35,688 nt of DNA from NCBI GenBank assembly GCA_964408425.1, contig CAYOZI010000008.1, positions 1-35,688 of the forward strand. Direction: 5' to 3'. The stretch is from UBA10210 sp964408425 (GTDB lineage Archaea > Micrarchaeota > Micrarchaeia > Norongarragalinales > Norongarragalinaceae). Positions 1-7,818 of the stretch are shown piece by piece. The first letter of the stretch is position 1, and each line of letters opens with the position of its first letter. Below the pieces are notes generated by a model. It made no database searches and was not told where the DNA came from. It saw nothing but the letters and a program-made list of their open reading frames with translations. The translations under genes were made by a program, and so were the position numbers.

Positions 1-3000
1 GACGCGCCGGCTTCAAGCGAGTTGAAAATCCTTTACAGGGTCGGAGGGTTCACCAACGCCGTTCCCTTCACCAGCCCGCAAGACGACAGCCTGATTAACG
101 AATTGTTATCGCAAGCGTCTCAAAACCGCAACGTGTTTTGCAGCGCGAAGACGAACGCCGCTGCGATAAAAATTTCTTCGGACCCGCTCGTTTGCGGAAG
201 CGTTTTATGCAGCAGGATAACCATGGAGAGGGACGACGGTTTCAAAACGCGCAACAACCTCGCCGCCGAATTGGGCCAGGAGTTCGATTTGAGGTTTGAT
301 ATGTACGCGCCGGGAGAAAGCATTGAAAGCGTTTCGCTCGAGGAAGAACCGACTATCGAAATACTCGGCGGAAGCGCGGGAATAGCTTCGTTCGCCGACA
401 AATCATTCACCGCTTCTGGAACCGAAAAGACTTCCGGCACGATCCAGTTGAAGGGAATAAAATTGTCAAGAAAAACGGTTTTGAGGCTCAAGGTTTATCT
501 GCAGAATTTCGACGAGCCCATTGTTTTCGACAGGGGAGTGGAGATAACGGGTTCGAATCCGCTTACCGTTTACGTCACCCCCTCCGAATTGAGTTTGGGC
601 GAAGCGAGGAAGGCTAGGGCGATAGTTTTGGATTCATTGCAAAAGCCGGTTACCGATGCTGAAGTTTCTTTCTTCGATTGCGACGACACGCCGGGAGTTT
701 TGGACAACACTATTTCAATACCGGGAATAGATGAAACCGGCGAAGGGGCTGAAGGGAAATACGAGCACAGGCTACAGGCGTTAAAACCCGGCTTCATTTG
801 CGTCGAGGCGAGAGGGGAAGGATACGAAACAAAGAGGGTAGAAAACGCGATTGGCGTTTTCTCGACCGATTTCCTGGTTTCAAGCGTCGGTGATGATGGA
901 ATAACGTTTTCCGGAAACGTCGGCGACGCGCAGCCGCAGTTCGTGGAATTGATTTCATCGCTCGAAGGGGTTAAAATAAAAGCAAAGGCAATCGTTTCAT
1001 CGCAATGCGTTTCGATAGTGAAAGTCACTCCAGCCAACCAAATGGAGTTTTCCGAATCAATGCAGTTCAGCGTGGATCTGGTTTCCCACTCCCAAGCCTC
1101 GCAAGCCGAATGCACGGTAACGATTGCCGGAGAGGTTAACCAGAAAACCAAGCAAACGGTCGAATTTCCCGTGAGCGTGAACGTCGTCGTTCCCCCGCTG
1201 CCGCCGGGCGATACGCCCACGCCCATTCCGCCTGAAGAGCTTCCGGAATGCGGCGCTCCTTACGAATGCTTCACCCAAACCGAATTCCAAGAGTTGGGTT
1301 CGGCGCTGGATTGCGCGGACATCAGCAACAAATACGCGTGCGCCGATTCCAACAGGAAATGCTACACTTGCGCGAAAACGGGTTTGGACAACGTAGGAGT
1401 TGTCGTTCTCTCCGTAAACAACTTGAAATCCACCGACTTGAAGCCGTATCTGCTTCGTCTGGATTTCGAACCCGCTTCGACCGCGGAGATAGATTGGAGT
1501 TTGGGTCCGTTCGAAACCTCTCTTCCAATCCAAGACGTTCCGATTTTCGAACAACAGCAGCCTGCGCCCGTCCCTTCAACCCAAAACCCGTGGACCAACC
1601 CCCAGTCTAACTCTTGGTCCAACTGGGCTTACAACAATTACGGCAACCCTTACGCTTCCCAATACTATCCTTACGGAATAGGTTATGGATACGGAAGGCA
1701 GGGTTACGGACAACAGGGTTATTCGGGCAGTCCGTTTACCAGCGAATCAGGCGGGGTTGTAACCAGTTCCCAATACCCCGGCACTATTTCAGAGCAGTAC
1801 GGGACGAATTATCCGTTCATGCAAACGCAGCAAGGCTATACGACCGGCTATTCCATCCCCCAGAATTATTACTACGGAAGCAGTGCGTATCCCGGATTGC
1901 AGCAGGGGCAGGCGGTATTTCCGCCGTATTGCTACCAGTATTTCCAGAACAACCAGGCGGGACTCGGAAATTATTACAGCAACAACTGGAACGACCAGTA
2001 CTCGCAAGGCGTTCCTTACGGCTATTCCAACAACTGCCAGTATCCCATCATGTGCCAAAACCCTGGCGCTTGCAGCTATCTTGCAACCGGAAGTCAAGGG
2101 TTTTACGGGCAGTTCGGAAGCACGCCCGTAGAGTGCCAGTATCCTTACGTCTGCTCCAACCCCTCGGCTTGCAACCAACTGAATTTGCAGCAGACCGCCC
2201 AACCAACGCAACAACAGTCCAATCCTCCCGCCGCCCAGTACAAGATCGTTTCCCCGCCCGCGGAAGTGAGGGCTGAATTGACGAAAGAACAATTTACGGT
2301 AACCGCTACGTATACGGGCGACGAGTATTTCTTCAACGGCGGACTCCCGTCCCAAGCGAGAGGCGAGATAATAATCCGCGATTCGAAAGGCTTTGAAAAG
2401 AAAAGAATTCCGTTCGTTGTGACGATTGAATACAAGGGCAGGATTCCCACTCCGACTCCTTCAGCCACGGTAACGCCCACCTTAACTTCGACGCCCACGC
2501 CCATTCCATCCTACCAGCAATACAACAACTATCCGGTTGGATACCCTCAAGGCGGATTCGGGCAAGGTTATTCGCCGCAGATTCCGCCCGAATGCCTGAC
2601 GCCTTATTATCCGCCTTATTCCCAACAGCCCCAGCAGCAAGCCACGCAGCAATTCTTGCAATTGACTGGATTGCCGGATTCCGTTTCTCTCAAAGTAAAC
2701 GTTTTCACTGGCAAAGCGAAATTTGAAAAGGAAATCAAAACGCCGCCTCAAGGCGGCAGCATAGACTGCAAGACCGCGACTGGAATTCAAGGCGTCAGGG
2801 CGTCGTGCGTCGGCAACAAGCTTTCCATCGAGGCAAACCTCGGCACCAGGGGTTTTGACGAAAACTCTGGAAGCTTGAAAGTAGTTTGGAGTTTGCAGGC
2901 GGACAAGACTTACGAAATTCCGCTCGACGTTTTGAGGGACGATTTCGTGCCGCAGAAAATATTCCTGTTCAAAAACGCGAAGGATTCCGAAAAAGACGTT

Positions 3001-4830
3001 GCAGAGTTTTCCACTTCGATTGCGAAGGAAAACTGCAAGTACTCCGGTTCGAACGCGAGAATAACGTGCGACGGTTCGATCAAGGCGGAAATGCTGAGTT
3101 TGGGAACCGGCGTTCTGACGGTGAAAGGCTTGGACGACTACCTCACTCGCGAAATTCCTTCTGAAGTGATCAACGTTCAGGGGAACAACGAAATCAAGCT
3201 CGTGAAACAAGAAACTGAAACTAGCAAGGCGTGGAAGGGCGGAACGAAATTCACGCTCACCCCGGCTTTGAAGATTCCCGAAAGCCTGAGCGGGACGGTC
3301 AACTTCGCCCTTGTCTTCGAGAATGACATCAGTTCTCTCTGCAATTACGAGATAAACCAGGATCCGATCAACAAAGACTGGGAGTTTGACGGAAAAACCA
3401 TTTTGGTTTCTTTCACGTGCGAAGAGCCTCCGGCGGAAGCTCCGATCGACGTTAAAGGCAGGTTGCACATAGACTTGAATCCCATTCAGGAGATAGCAAG
3501 GAGCGGCGAAGCTTACTACATTCCAATCACGATAAAAGGGGAGGCTGAAGGAAAACAAACGCCTCCGGCCGAAACAGGCGCGTTCACCCAACAACCGGAC
3601 GGGACTGAAACTAGTCCCGGAAATCCGGCTCCAACGCCCGCAAAACCAAGCGGAAAAACTTGTTACGTCGGCTCCGGATCCCACACCATAACGTATTCGG
3701 ATCCAGGATTGAATTACTTGTTCAGCAGAGTCAAGGGCGATAAGCCGATAACCAACGACGAAACGCTGCTCAAAAACTACAACGTCATGGACAAAACCAA
3801 TTCGATTGCCAAATACGCTAGCATGGTGTCTTTTGTGAAGACCGAAGCTCCGGCCCAACTGGCCGATTGGGTCAAGCAAAAAGAATTCATGAGCGGAACT
3901 TGCGAAACCTTGGAAACGTGCAACGACGCCGGAGGGTATGCCTTCCCGTCGGAAACCAACAAGAACGCGATAGGATGTTACACGCAACCTAAAGACGTCA
4001 GGTGCTGCGTTCTACCGCCAGAAAAGAAGGAAGAAGCGGCGCCTGCCGGAACTGAAACGCCTGCGAGCACAACGCAGAATGCAGTTACCAAAAACATGAA
4101 GGTAGGCGACGAGGTAACCCTGGCGAACGGGTACAAAGTCAAGCTTACGTACATCCACACGCCGGGCGGGCTTTTGGAAAGAAAAGCGTTCTTCGCCGTA
4201 TATTATCCAACGAAAACGCAAATCGACGGCACTAAGAGCAAGACCGGAATAGAAGTTGACTGTTACGTCGACAGCTTAAGAAACATCCCTGGATTTTTGT
4301 CGTCCGGTCGAACGAACGGACGAACGGATCCGTTCAACGCTTTCGATGCTTCGATGGGAGAAGGCGAAAGCTCTACTTGCGCAGACAGCGTTAAAATCAG
4401 GCTGGTTTCGTTCACTGCGCGCGACGAGGAGGGAATCCGCATTCCCGATACGATCAAGGTTTCGCTTGAAAACTTGTTTTACAACAATGCAAACTGGCTC
4501 AAAACAAGCGGTCCGGCTTACGGAATCAACTTGAAGGCCACCGCCACCAAGTACAAGGAGTATGAATTCAAAGTCGGGGACATGGTCCTGTTGAGCAACG
4601 GCTGGAGCTTGCAGCTGGTCGCGAAAGACCCCAAGAGATTGTTTGCGGTCAGGGAAGCGATCTTTAGCGTGAGAAACAAGTACGGCGAAAAGGTAGATTG
4701 CAACTGGGGCTTCGGAGAGGCGATAGACGTTACCGCGGGGCACTCGGAAGTCTGCCAGCACGTCAAAGTGACGCTCAACGAGTTTGACAACGAACGGAAT
4801 TCAGTTTACCTCGACGTCCAGGAATGGTGA
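1..4830 (+). CDS. giant secreted/surface protein, 5' end missing
   Basis: The frame is open from base 1, so the gene starts upstream; no signal peptide is visible and the TTG at 22 need not be a start. About 1,609 residues are present. Positions 1-1200 look like beta-rich Ig/CARDB-like domains, ending in a PT-rich linker. A Cys-rich segment follows (about 1240-1380). Bases 1560-2230 encode a Tyr/Gln/Asn/Gly-rich low-complexity region with two Cys modules of the form CQYPxxCxNPxAC. A second Thr-Pro linker lies at 2450-2510, then more beta-rich sequence. The C-terminus carries two diverged copies (from about 4095 and 4565) of a domain with VGDxVxLxNG, a VDC and a later Cys. This is probably an extracellular structural or adhesive protein. 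I do not recognise the family. Confidence 0.8.
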   Translation, partial: DAPASSELKILYRVGGFTNAVPFTSPQDDSLINELLSQASQNRNVFCSAKTNAAAIKISSDPLVCGSVLCSRITMERDDGFKTRNNLAAELGQEFDLRFDMYAPGESIESVSLEEEPTIEILGGSAGIASFADKSFTASGTEKTSGTIQLKGIKLSRKTVLRLKVYLQNFDEPIVFDRGVEITGSNPLTVYVTPSELSLGEARKARAIVLDSLQKPVTDAEVSFFDCDDTPGVLDNTISIPGIDETGEGAEGKYEHRLQALKPGFICVEARGEGYETKRVENAIGVFSTDFLVSSVGDDGITFSGNVGDAQPQFVELISSLEGVKIKAKAIVSSQCVSIVKVTPANQMEFSESMQFSVDLVSHSQASQAECTVTIAGEVNQKTKQTVEFPVSVNVVVPPLPPGDTPTPIPPEELPECGAPYECFTQTEFQELGSALDCADISNKYACADSNRKCYTCAKTGLDNVGVVVLSVNNLKSTDLKPYLLRLDFEPASTAEIDWSLGPFETSLPIQDVPIFEQQQPAPVPSTQNPWTNPQSNSWSNWAYNNYGNPYASQYYPYGIGYGYGRQGYGQQGYSGSPFTSESGGVVTSSQYPGTISEQYGTNYPFMQTQQGYTTGYSIPQNYYYGSSAYPGLQQGQAVFPPYCYQYFQNNQAGLGNYYSNNWNDQYSQGVPYGYSNNCQYPIMCQNPGACSYLATGSQGFYGQFGSTPVECQYPYVCSNPSACNQLNLQQTAQPTQQQSNPPAAQYKIVSPPAEVRAELTKEQFTVTATYTGDEYFFNGGLPSQARGEIIIRDSKGFEKKRIPFVVTIEYKGRIPTPTPSATVTPTLTSTPTPIPSYQQYNNYPVGYPQGGFGQGYSPQIPPECLTPYYPPYSQQPQQQATQQFLQLTGLPDSVSLKVNVFTGKAKFEKEIKTPPQGGSIDCKTATGIQGVRASCVGNKLSIEANLGTRGFDENSGSLKVVWSLQADKTYEIPLDVLRDDFVPQKIFLFKNAKDSEKDVAEFSTSIAKENCKYSGSNARITCDGSIKAEMLSLGTGVLTVKGLDDYLTREIPSEVINVQGNNEIKLVKQETETSKAWKGGTKFTLTPALKIPESLSGTVNFALVFENDISSLCNYEINQDPINKDWEFDGKTILVSFTCEEPPAEAPIDVKGRLHIDLNPIQEIARSGEAYYIPITIKGEAEGKQTPPAETGAFTQQPDGTETSPGNPAPTPAKPSGKTCYVGSGSHTITYSDPGLNYLFSRVKGDKPITNDETLLKNYNVMDKTNSIAKYASMVSFVKTEAPAQLADWVKQKEFMSGTCETLETCNDAGGYAFPSETNKNAIGCYTQPKDVRCCVLPPEKKEEAAPAGTETPASTTQNAVTKNMKVGDEVTLANGYKVKLTYIHTPGGLLERKAFFAVYYPTKTQIDGTKSKTGIEVDCYVDSLRNIPGFLSSGRTNGRTDPFNAFDASMGEGESSTCADSVKIRLVSFTARDEEGIRIPDTIKVSLENLFYNNANWLKTSGPAYGINLKATATKYKEYEFKVGDMVLLSNGWSLQLVAKDPKRLFAVREAIFSVRNKYGEKVDCNWGFGEAIDVTAGHSEVCQHVKVTLNEFDNERNSVYLDVQEW

Positions 4831-4834
4831 AAAA

Positions 4835-5173
4835 ATGGCAGATTCTACGGTATTGGTTCTGGCGCTGTTCTTCGTGTTCGCAGCCGACGTTTTCCTGTAC
4901 TACAGGTGGAAAGGAGTAAGGGAAGAGTACGAGGAAAGGCAGAGGGCGAAGAAAGTGGATTTCGCCAAGGAACACTTGTCCAGGTGGGACAAGAACGCCG
5001 ACGGACTGGAAATTCAAACGGCTTACTCCAAAAACATCCCTCCCTACGGGGATACGGCTATGGTTGACGAGGCTAAAAACGCCCGGGAAGAACTGCAAAG
5101 CATTCTCGACGGGGACGTTGCCTCCCTTCACGGGCGCGTTTCAGGCGTGAACGACAAACTCTCACCCTCTTAA
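4835..5173 (+). CDS. small single-pass membrane protein (112 aa)
   Basis: The ATG lies four bases after the stop of the giant protein, so the two genes are probably translated from one message. Residues 4-24 form one hydrophobic segment (VLVLALFFVFAADVFLYY). It is followed by a charged, probably helical stretch (KGVREEYEERQRAKK) and a soluble tail rich in Asp, Lys and Ser. The segment order suggests a membrane anchor with a cytoplasmic tail. No domain is recognised. The context suggests a partner of the surface protein upstream, but that is inference. Confidence 0.6.
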   Translation: MADSTVLVLALFFVFAADVFLYYRWKGVREEYEERQRAKKVDFAKEHLSRWDKNADGLEIQTAYSKNIPPYGDTAMVDEAKNAREELQSILDGDVASLHGRVSGVNDKLSPS

Positions 5174-5191
5174 ATTTTTGCGTTCCAAATT

Positions 5192-5214
5192 CTTTTTTGA
5201 AAACAAAAAGGTGG
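5192..5214 (+). promoter_or_regulatory. inverted repeat abutting the ndk Shine-Dalgarno
   Basis: CTTTTT (5192-5197) can pair with AAAAAG (5205-5210) around a 7-nt loop. The 3' arm runs straight into the GGTGG ribosome-binding site (5210-5214). An upstream TATA-like CTTAAATTTTT at 5169-5179 would place the transcript start near 5200, in which case the 5' arm would not be transcribed. Confidence 0.35.
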
Positions 5215-5222
5215 TTCAGCTC

Positions 5223-5648
5223 ATGGTGGAAAAAACGTTCGTCATGTTCAAGCCCGACTGCATGAAGAAAAAGATTTTGGGCAAGGTAATGCAGCGTCTG
5301 GACGACGCTGGACTCAGTCTCGTAGCCCTGAAAATGGTCAGGATGGACGACGAGATGCTTGATACGCACTATGCGCATCACAAGGACAAGCCTTTCTTCG
5401 AGGGATTCAAAAGCTTCATGAAAAGCGCGCCCGTGGTGATGAGCGTCTGGGAAGGGGAGAATGCGGTTGCGAAAGTCAGGGAGTTGTGCGGGCCTACCGA
5501 CTCGGCGAAAGCCGCTAAGGGAAGCGTACGCGGGGATTTCGGGAAGGACATTCAGGAGAACATAATCCACGCTTCCGACTCGGTTGAAACGGCGGAAAAG
5601 GAAGTCAAGAGGTTTTTCAGGGAAACAGAGCTGGTAGAGTGGCAGTGA
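5223..5648 (+). CDS. ndk: nucleoside diphosphate kinase
   Basis: Transfers the gamma phosphate between nucleoside di- and triphosphates through a phosphohistidine. The 141-aa product has the family's N-terminal FKPD motif (residues 9-12) and the active-site signature NIIHASDS at 113-120, with H116 as the predicted catalytic histidine. Length is normal for the family. The ATG at 5223 is preceded by GGTGG (5210-5214) at good spacing; in-frame codons further upstream give an unlikely FFFENKK extension. The downstream GNAT-like gene overlaps its last codons. Together with dut and guaB it forms a nucleotide-metabolism cluster. Confidence 0.95.
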   Translation: MVEKTFVMFKPDCMKKKILGKVMQRLDDAGLSLVALKMVRMDDEMLDTHYAHHKDKPFFEGFKSFMKSAPVVMSVWEGENAVAKVRELCGPTDSAKAAKGSVRGDFGKDIQENIIHASDSVETAEKEVKRFFRETELVEWQ

Positions 5649-6118
5649 AAATAGTTCCAGTTGCAAAACGGCATTTGCCTGATTTGAGGAAAAGGGTTTT
5701 GGAGTTTTTTTCCGAGAAAATTCCTAATCCAGAGAAAGACGTTTTCGTTCAAGACCTTTTGCATGATGCGGAGGAAGCGGCGGCGGGAAAGCGCGCAAGA
5801 GTCGTAGTTGTTGCGGTTGACGAAAAAGGGGGTATAGCCGGCGTGAGCAATGCCGTGCACTTGGACGGCGGGCTGGCGAGAGACCGCTGGACGTACTCTT
5901 TCAAAAAACCAGCGGCGGAAGGAAAGGGAACCGGCGTAGGGGGTTTGTTGTTCAGAAAGAAAATCGAGCTATTGAGAAACCAGGGAGCAAGGATTATAGG
6001 CGGAACTGCGACTAACGACGCGGCTAGGAAAATGGTTGAAAACACCGCGAGAAACCTGGGAATGACGCTCGAATGGAAGCTGAAGGGAAAAACGCACGAT
6101 TTCGTTTTGAAGGGATGA
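5639..6118 (+). CDS. GNAT-like N-acetyltransferase
   Basis: The 159-aa product has a glycine-rich stretch EGKGTGVGGLLFRKK followed by a helix, then an ATNDAARKM segment. This resembles the acetyl-CoA pyrophosphate-binding motif A and the following part of GNAT acetyltransferases. The substrate is not predictable. The GTG at 5639 overlaps the end of ndk by 10 bases; a second GTG at 5645 is an alternative start. The overlap implies translational coupling with ndk. The next gene, dut, starts five bases after its stop. Family assignment is from motif shape only. Confidence 0.65.
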   Translation: MAVKIVPVAKRHLPDLRKRVLEFFSEKIPNPEKDVFVQDLLHDAEEAAAGKRARVVVVAVDEKGGIAGVSNAVHLDGGLARDRWTYSFKKPAAEGKGTGVGGLLFRKKIELLRNQGARIIGGTATNDAARKMVENTARNLGMTLEWKLKGKTHDFVLKG

Positions 6119-6122
6119 AAAA

Positions 6123-6620
6123 ATGGTTTTGTCAAAGCAGGAGATTTTGGAATTGATAGAAAGCGAAAAGCTAGTGGACGGGTTTATAGATTTGAAAACC
6201 CAGTTGCAGCCGGCTTCCTTCGACTTGACGCTCGCCGAGGTAAGCATTATCGAAGGCGAGGGGGTTTTGGATTTCGACAATTCCAAGCGCGTTTTGAGCA
6301 CGACCCGCGCCATAGCTTTTGAAAACGGGTTTGCGAGCCTGGAAAAAGGGGTGTATAAGGTAAGGTTCAACGAGGCGGTGCGCCTCCCGGCCGGAATTGC
6401 TGCTTTTTCCACGGTCCGATCTTCCCTGGCTAGATGCGGGTGCACCATGCACGTGGGCTGGTGGGACCCCGGTTATCAGGGGAAAGGCGAGGGATTGCTT
6501 TACGTCGGGAATAAAATCAGGCTGGAGAAGAACGCGAGGATCGCGCAAATCGTTTTCTTGCGGTTGGGAAAGGAAGCGGACGAGCTGTATGCGGGAATTC
6601 ACCACGGGGAAAACCTGTGA
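6123..6620 (+). CDS. dut: dUTP diphosphatase of the dCTP-deaminase-like (DCD) family
   Basis: Predicted to hydrolyse dUTP to dUMP and PPi, keeping uracil out of DNA and supplying dUMP for dTMP. The 165-aa protein shows the DCD/dUTPase trimer signatures: SFDLTL near the N-terminus, RSSLARCG, and a WWDPGYQGKGEGLL core, ending in GIHHGENL. The short WDPGYxGxGE type is the archaeal dUTPase-annotated group rather than classical dCTP deaminase, but a deaminase or bifunctional activity cannot be excluded by eye. The start follows AAGGGATGA, which includes the stop of the GNAT-like gene. Confidence 0.8.
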   Translation: MVLSKQEILELIESEKLVDGFIDLKTQLQPASFDLTLAEVSIIEGEGVLDFDNSKRVLSTTRAIAFENGFASLEKGVYKVRFNEAVRLPAGIAAFSTVRSSLARCGCTMHVGWWDPGYQGKGEGLLYVGNKIRLEKNARIAQIVFLRLGKEADELYAGIHHGENL

Positions 6621-6665
6621 AAAAGCTTTAACGTAATGCTTTTTATTCGCAAAAATCTTTAATTA

Positions 6666-6702
6666 AAAAAGCAAGTTTCCTGGTTCTTTGCTTTTTGGGT
6701 GG
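6666..6702 (+). promoter_or_regulatory. inverted repeat abutting the guaB Shine-Dalgarno
   Basis: AAAAAGCAA (6666-6674) is a perfect 9-bp complement of TTGCTTTTT (6688-6696), with a 13-nt loop. The 3' arm is followed directly by the SD GGGTGG (6697-6702). Candidate TATA elements lie upstream (CTTTAA near 6626, TTTTTATT near 6642, CTTTAATTA near 6658). Only the earlier ones would leave the whole hairpin in the transcript. Confidence 0.4.
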
Positions 6703-6707
6703 TTGAG

Positions 6708-7760
6708 ATGAAGGCTTACCGAAAGGCGTATAGTTTCGATGACATGCTGCTTGTGCCTAAATACTCGGAGATTTTGCCTTCCGAGATAGGCGTCACCACG
6801 CGGCTTACGAAGAAAATCTCTTTGAAACTCCCCATTCTCAGCGCTGCCATGGATACGGTTTCCGAAAAGCAAATGGCCATAGCCCTGGCTGAAGAAGGGG
6901 GGCTCGGCGTAATACACAAGAACCTTTCGATCGAAGAGCAGTCTGCGCAAGTCGCCGAAGTGAAAAGAAGGGGCTTGATGGTAGGGGCGGCTGTGGGAGT
7001 GAACGACGACAAGAGGATTGAAGCCCTCCTGAATGCCAAGTGCGATCTGGTTGTGGTCGATTCCGCCCACGGCGACAGCAAGAACGTCCTCCGGGCGATT
7101 AAGAGGGCCAAGAACATGGGAGCTCAGGTTTGCGGGGGAAATGTTGTAACAAAGGAAGGGGCGAGGGCTTTGGTGAAAGCCGGCGCGGATTGCGTCAAGA
7201 TCGGGGTCGGCCCGGGTTCGATTTGTACCACCAGAATCGTCACGGGCGTAGGATATCCGCAGTTGAGCGCGGTTTTCGAAACAGTCGGATGTGGGGTGCC
7301 GGTGATATGCGACGGGGGAATACGTTATTCCGGAGATTTTGCGAAAGCGCTGGCAGCCGGGGCTAGCGCAATAATGGTGGGCGGGTTGTTGGCCGGAACG
7401 GACGAAGCGCCTGGAAACGTGATTGAAATGAGCGGAAAGAAATACAAAGCTTACAGGGGAATGGGTTCCGTCAGCGCAATGAAACAAGGCTCTTCATCCC
7501 GCTATAACCAAGAGGATTTGGAAGAAGGAAAACTAATCGCCCAAGGGGTTGAAGGTTTGGTGGAATACAAGGGTCCAGTGAAAAGAATTTTAATGCAATT
7601 AGCCGGCGGTTTGAGAAGCGGAATGGGCTTCGTGGGCGCCAAGAACATTCCCGAATTCCAGAAGAAGGCGGAATTCGTGGAAATCACGGCTGCGGGAGTG
7701 AAGGAAAGCCACCCCCATTCTTTAAAGGGATTCAAGCCCGAGGAAAACTACCGCGGTTGA
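6708..7760 (+). CDS. guaB: IMP dehydrogenase lacking CBS domains
   Basis: Oxidises IMP to XMP with NAD, the committed step of GMP synthesis. The (beta/alpha)8 barrel is complete: SFDDMLLVP, the GPGSICTTR active-site loop with catalytic Cys about 173, DGGIRYSGD, the YRGMGSVSAM phosphate site, and a flap with SRYNQ followed by EGVEG-like QGVEGLVEYKG. These features separate it from GMP reductase. At 350 aa it is about 130 aa shorter than usual: the barrel passes from SIEEQSAQVAEVKRRG straight into LMVGAAVG, where the CBS (Bateman) pair is normally inserted. ATG 6708 has GGGTGG just upstream; GTG 6699 would destroy that site. Confidence 0.93.
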   Translation: MKAYRKAYSFDDMLLVPKYSEILPSEIGVTTRLTKKISLKLPILSAAMDTVSEKQMAIALAEEGGLGVIHKNLSIEEQSAQVAEVKRRGLMVGAAVGVNDDKRIEALLNAKCDLVVVDSAHGDSKNVLRAIKRAKNMGAQVCGGNVVTKEGARALVKAGADCVKIGVGPGSICTTRIVTGVGYPQLSAVFETVGCGVPVICDGGIRYSGDFAKALAAGASAIMVGGLLAGTDEAPGNVIEMSGKKYKAYRGMGSVSAMKQGSSSRYNQEDLEEGKLIAQGVEGLVEYKGPVKRILMQLAGGLRSGMGFVGAKNIPEFQKKAEFVEITAAGVKESHPHSLKGFKPEENYRG

Positions 7761-7770
7761 ATTAAATAAC

Positions 7771-7800
7771 ATCCTTCTCCAAAATACTATTTTGAAGGAT
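7771..7800 (+). promoter_or_regulatory. long bulged inverted repeat upstream of aIF5B
   Basis: ATCCTTC (7771-7777) pairs with GAAGGAT (7794-7800). Inside it AAAAT (7781-7785) pairs with ATTTT (7789-7793), leaving an ACT loop and a 3-nt TCC bulge on one side, 12 bp in all. It sits between guaB and infB, four bases before the GGTGTGTGGGGA run that precedes the start. It may be a guaB 3' element, an aIF5B leader structure or a protein-binding site. A TATA-like ATTAAATAA lies just upstream at 7761-7769. Confidence 0.4.
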
Positions 7801-7818
7801 TAAGGTGTGTGGGGAAAA

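Noticed and set aside
549..562. GGGTTCGAATCC, like a tRNA T-arm
   Set aside because: Lies inside the coding frame of the giant protein (encoding GSNP); no acceptor, D or anticodon arms at the right distances.
2482..3987. 501-codon open frame on the minus strand
   Set aside because: Shadow of the giant protein gene: Arg/Phe/Val-rich, low-complexity composition, no SD, no motif.
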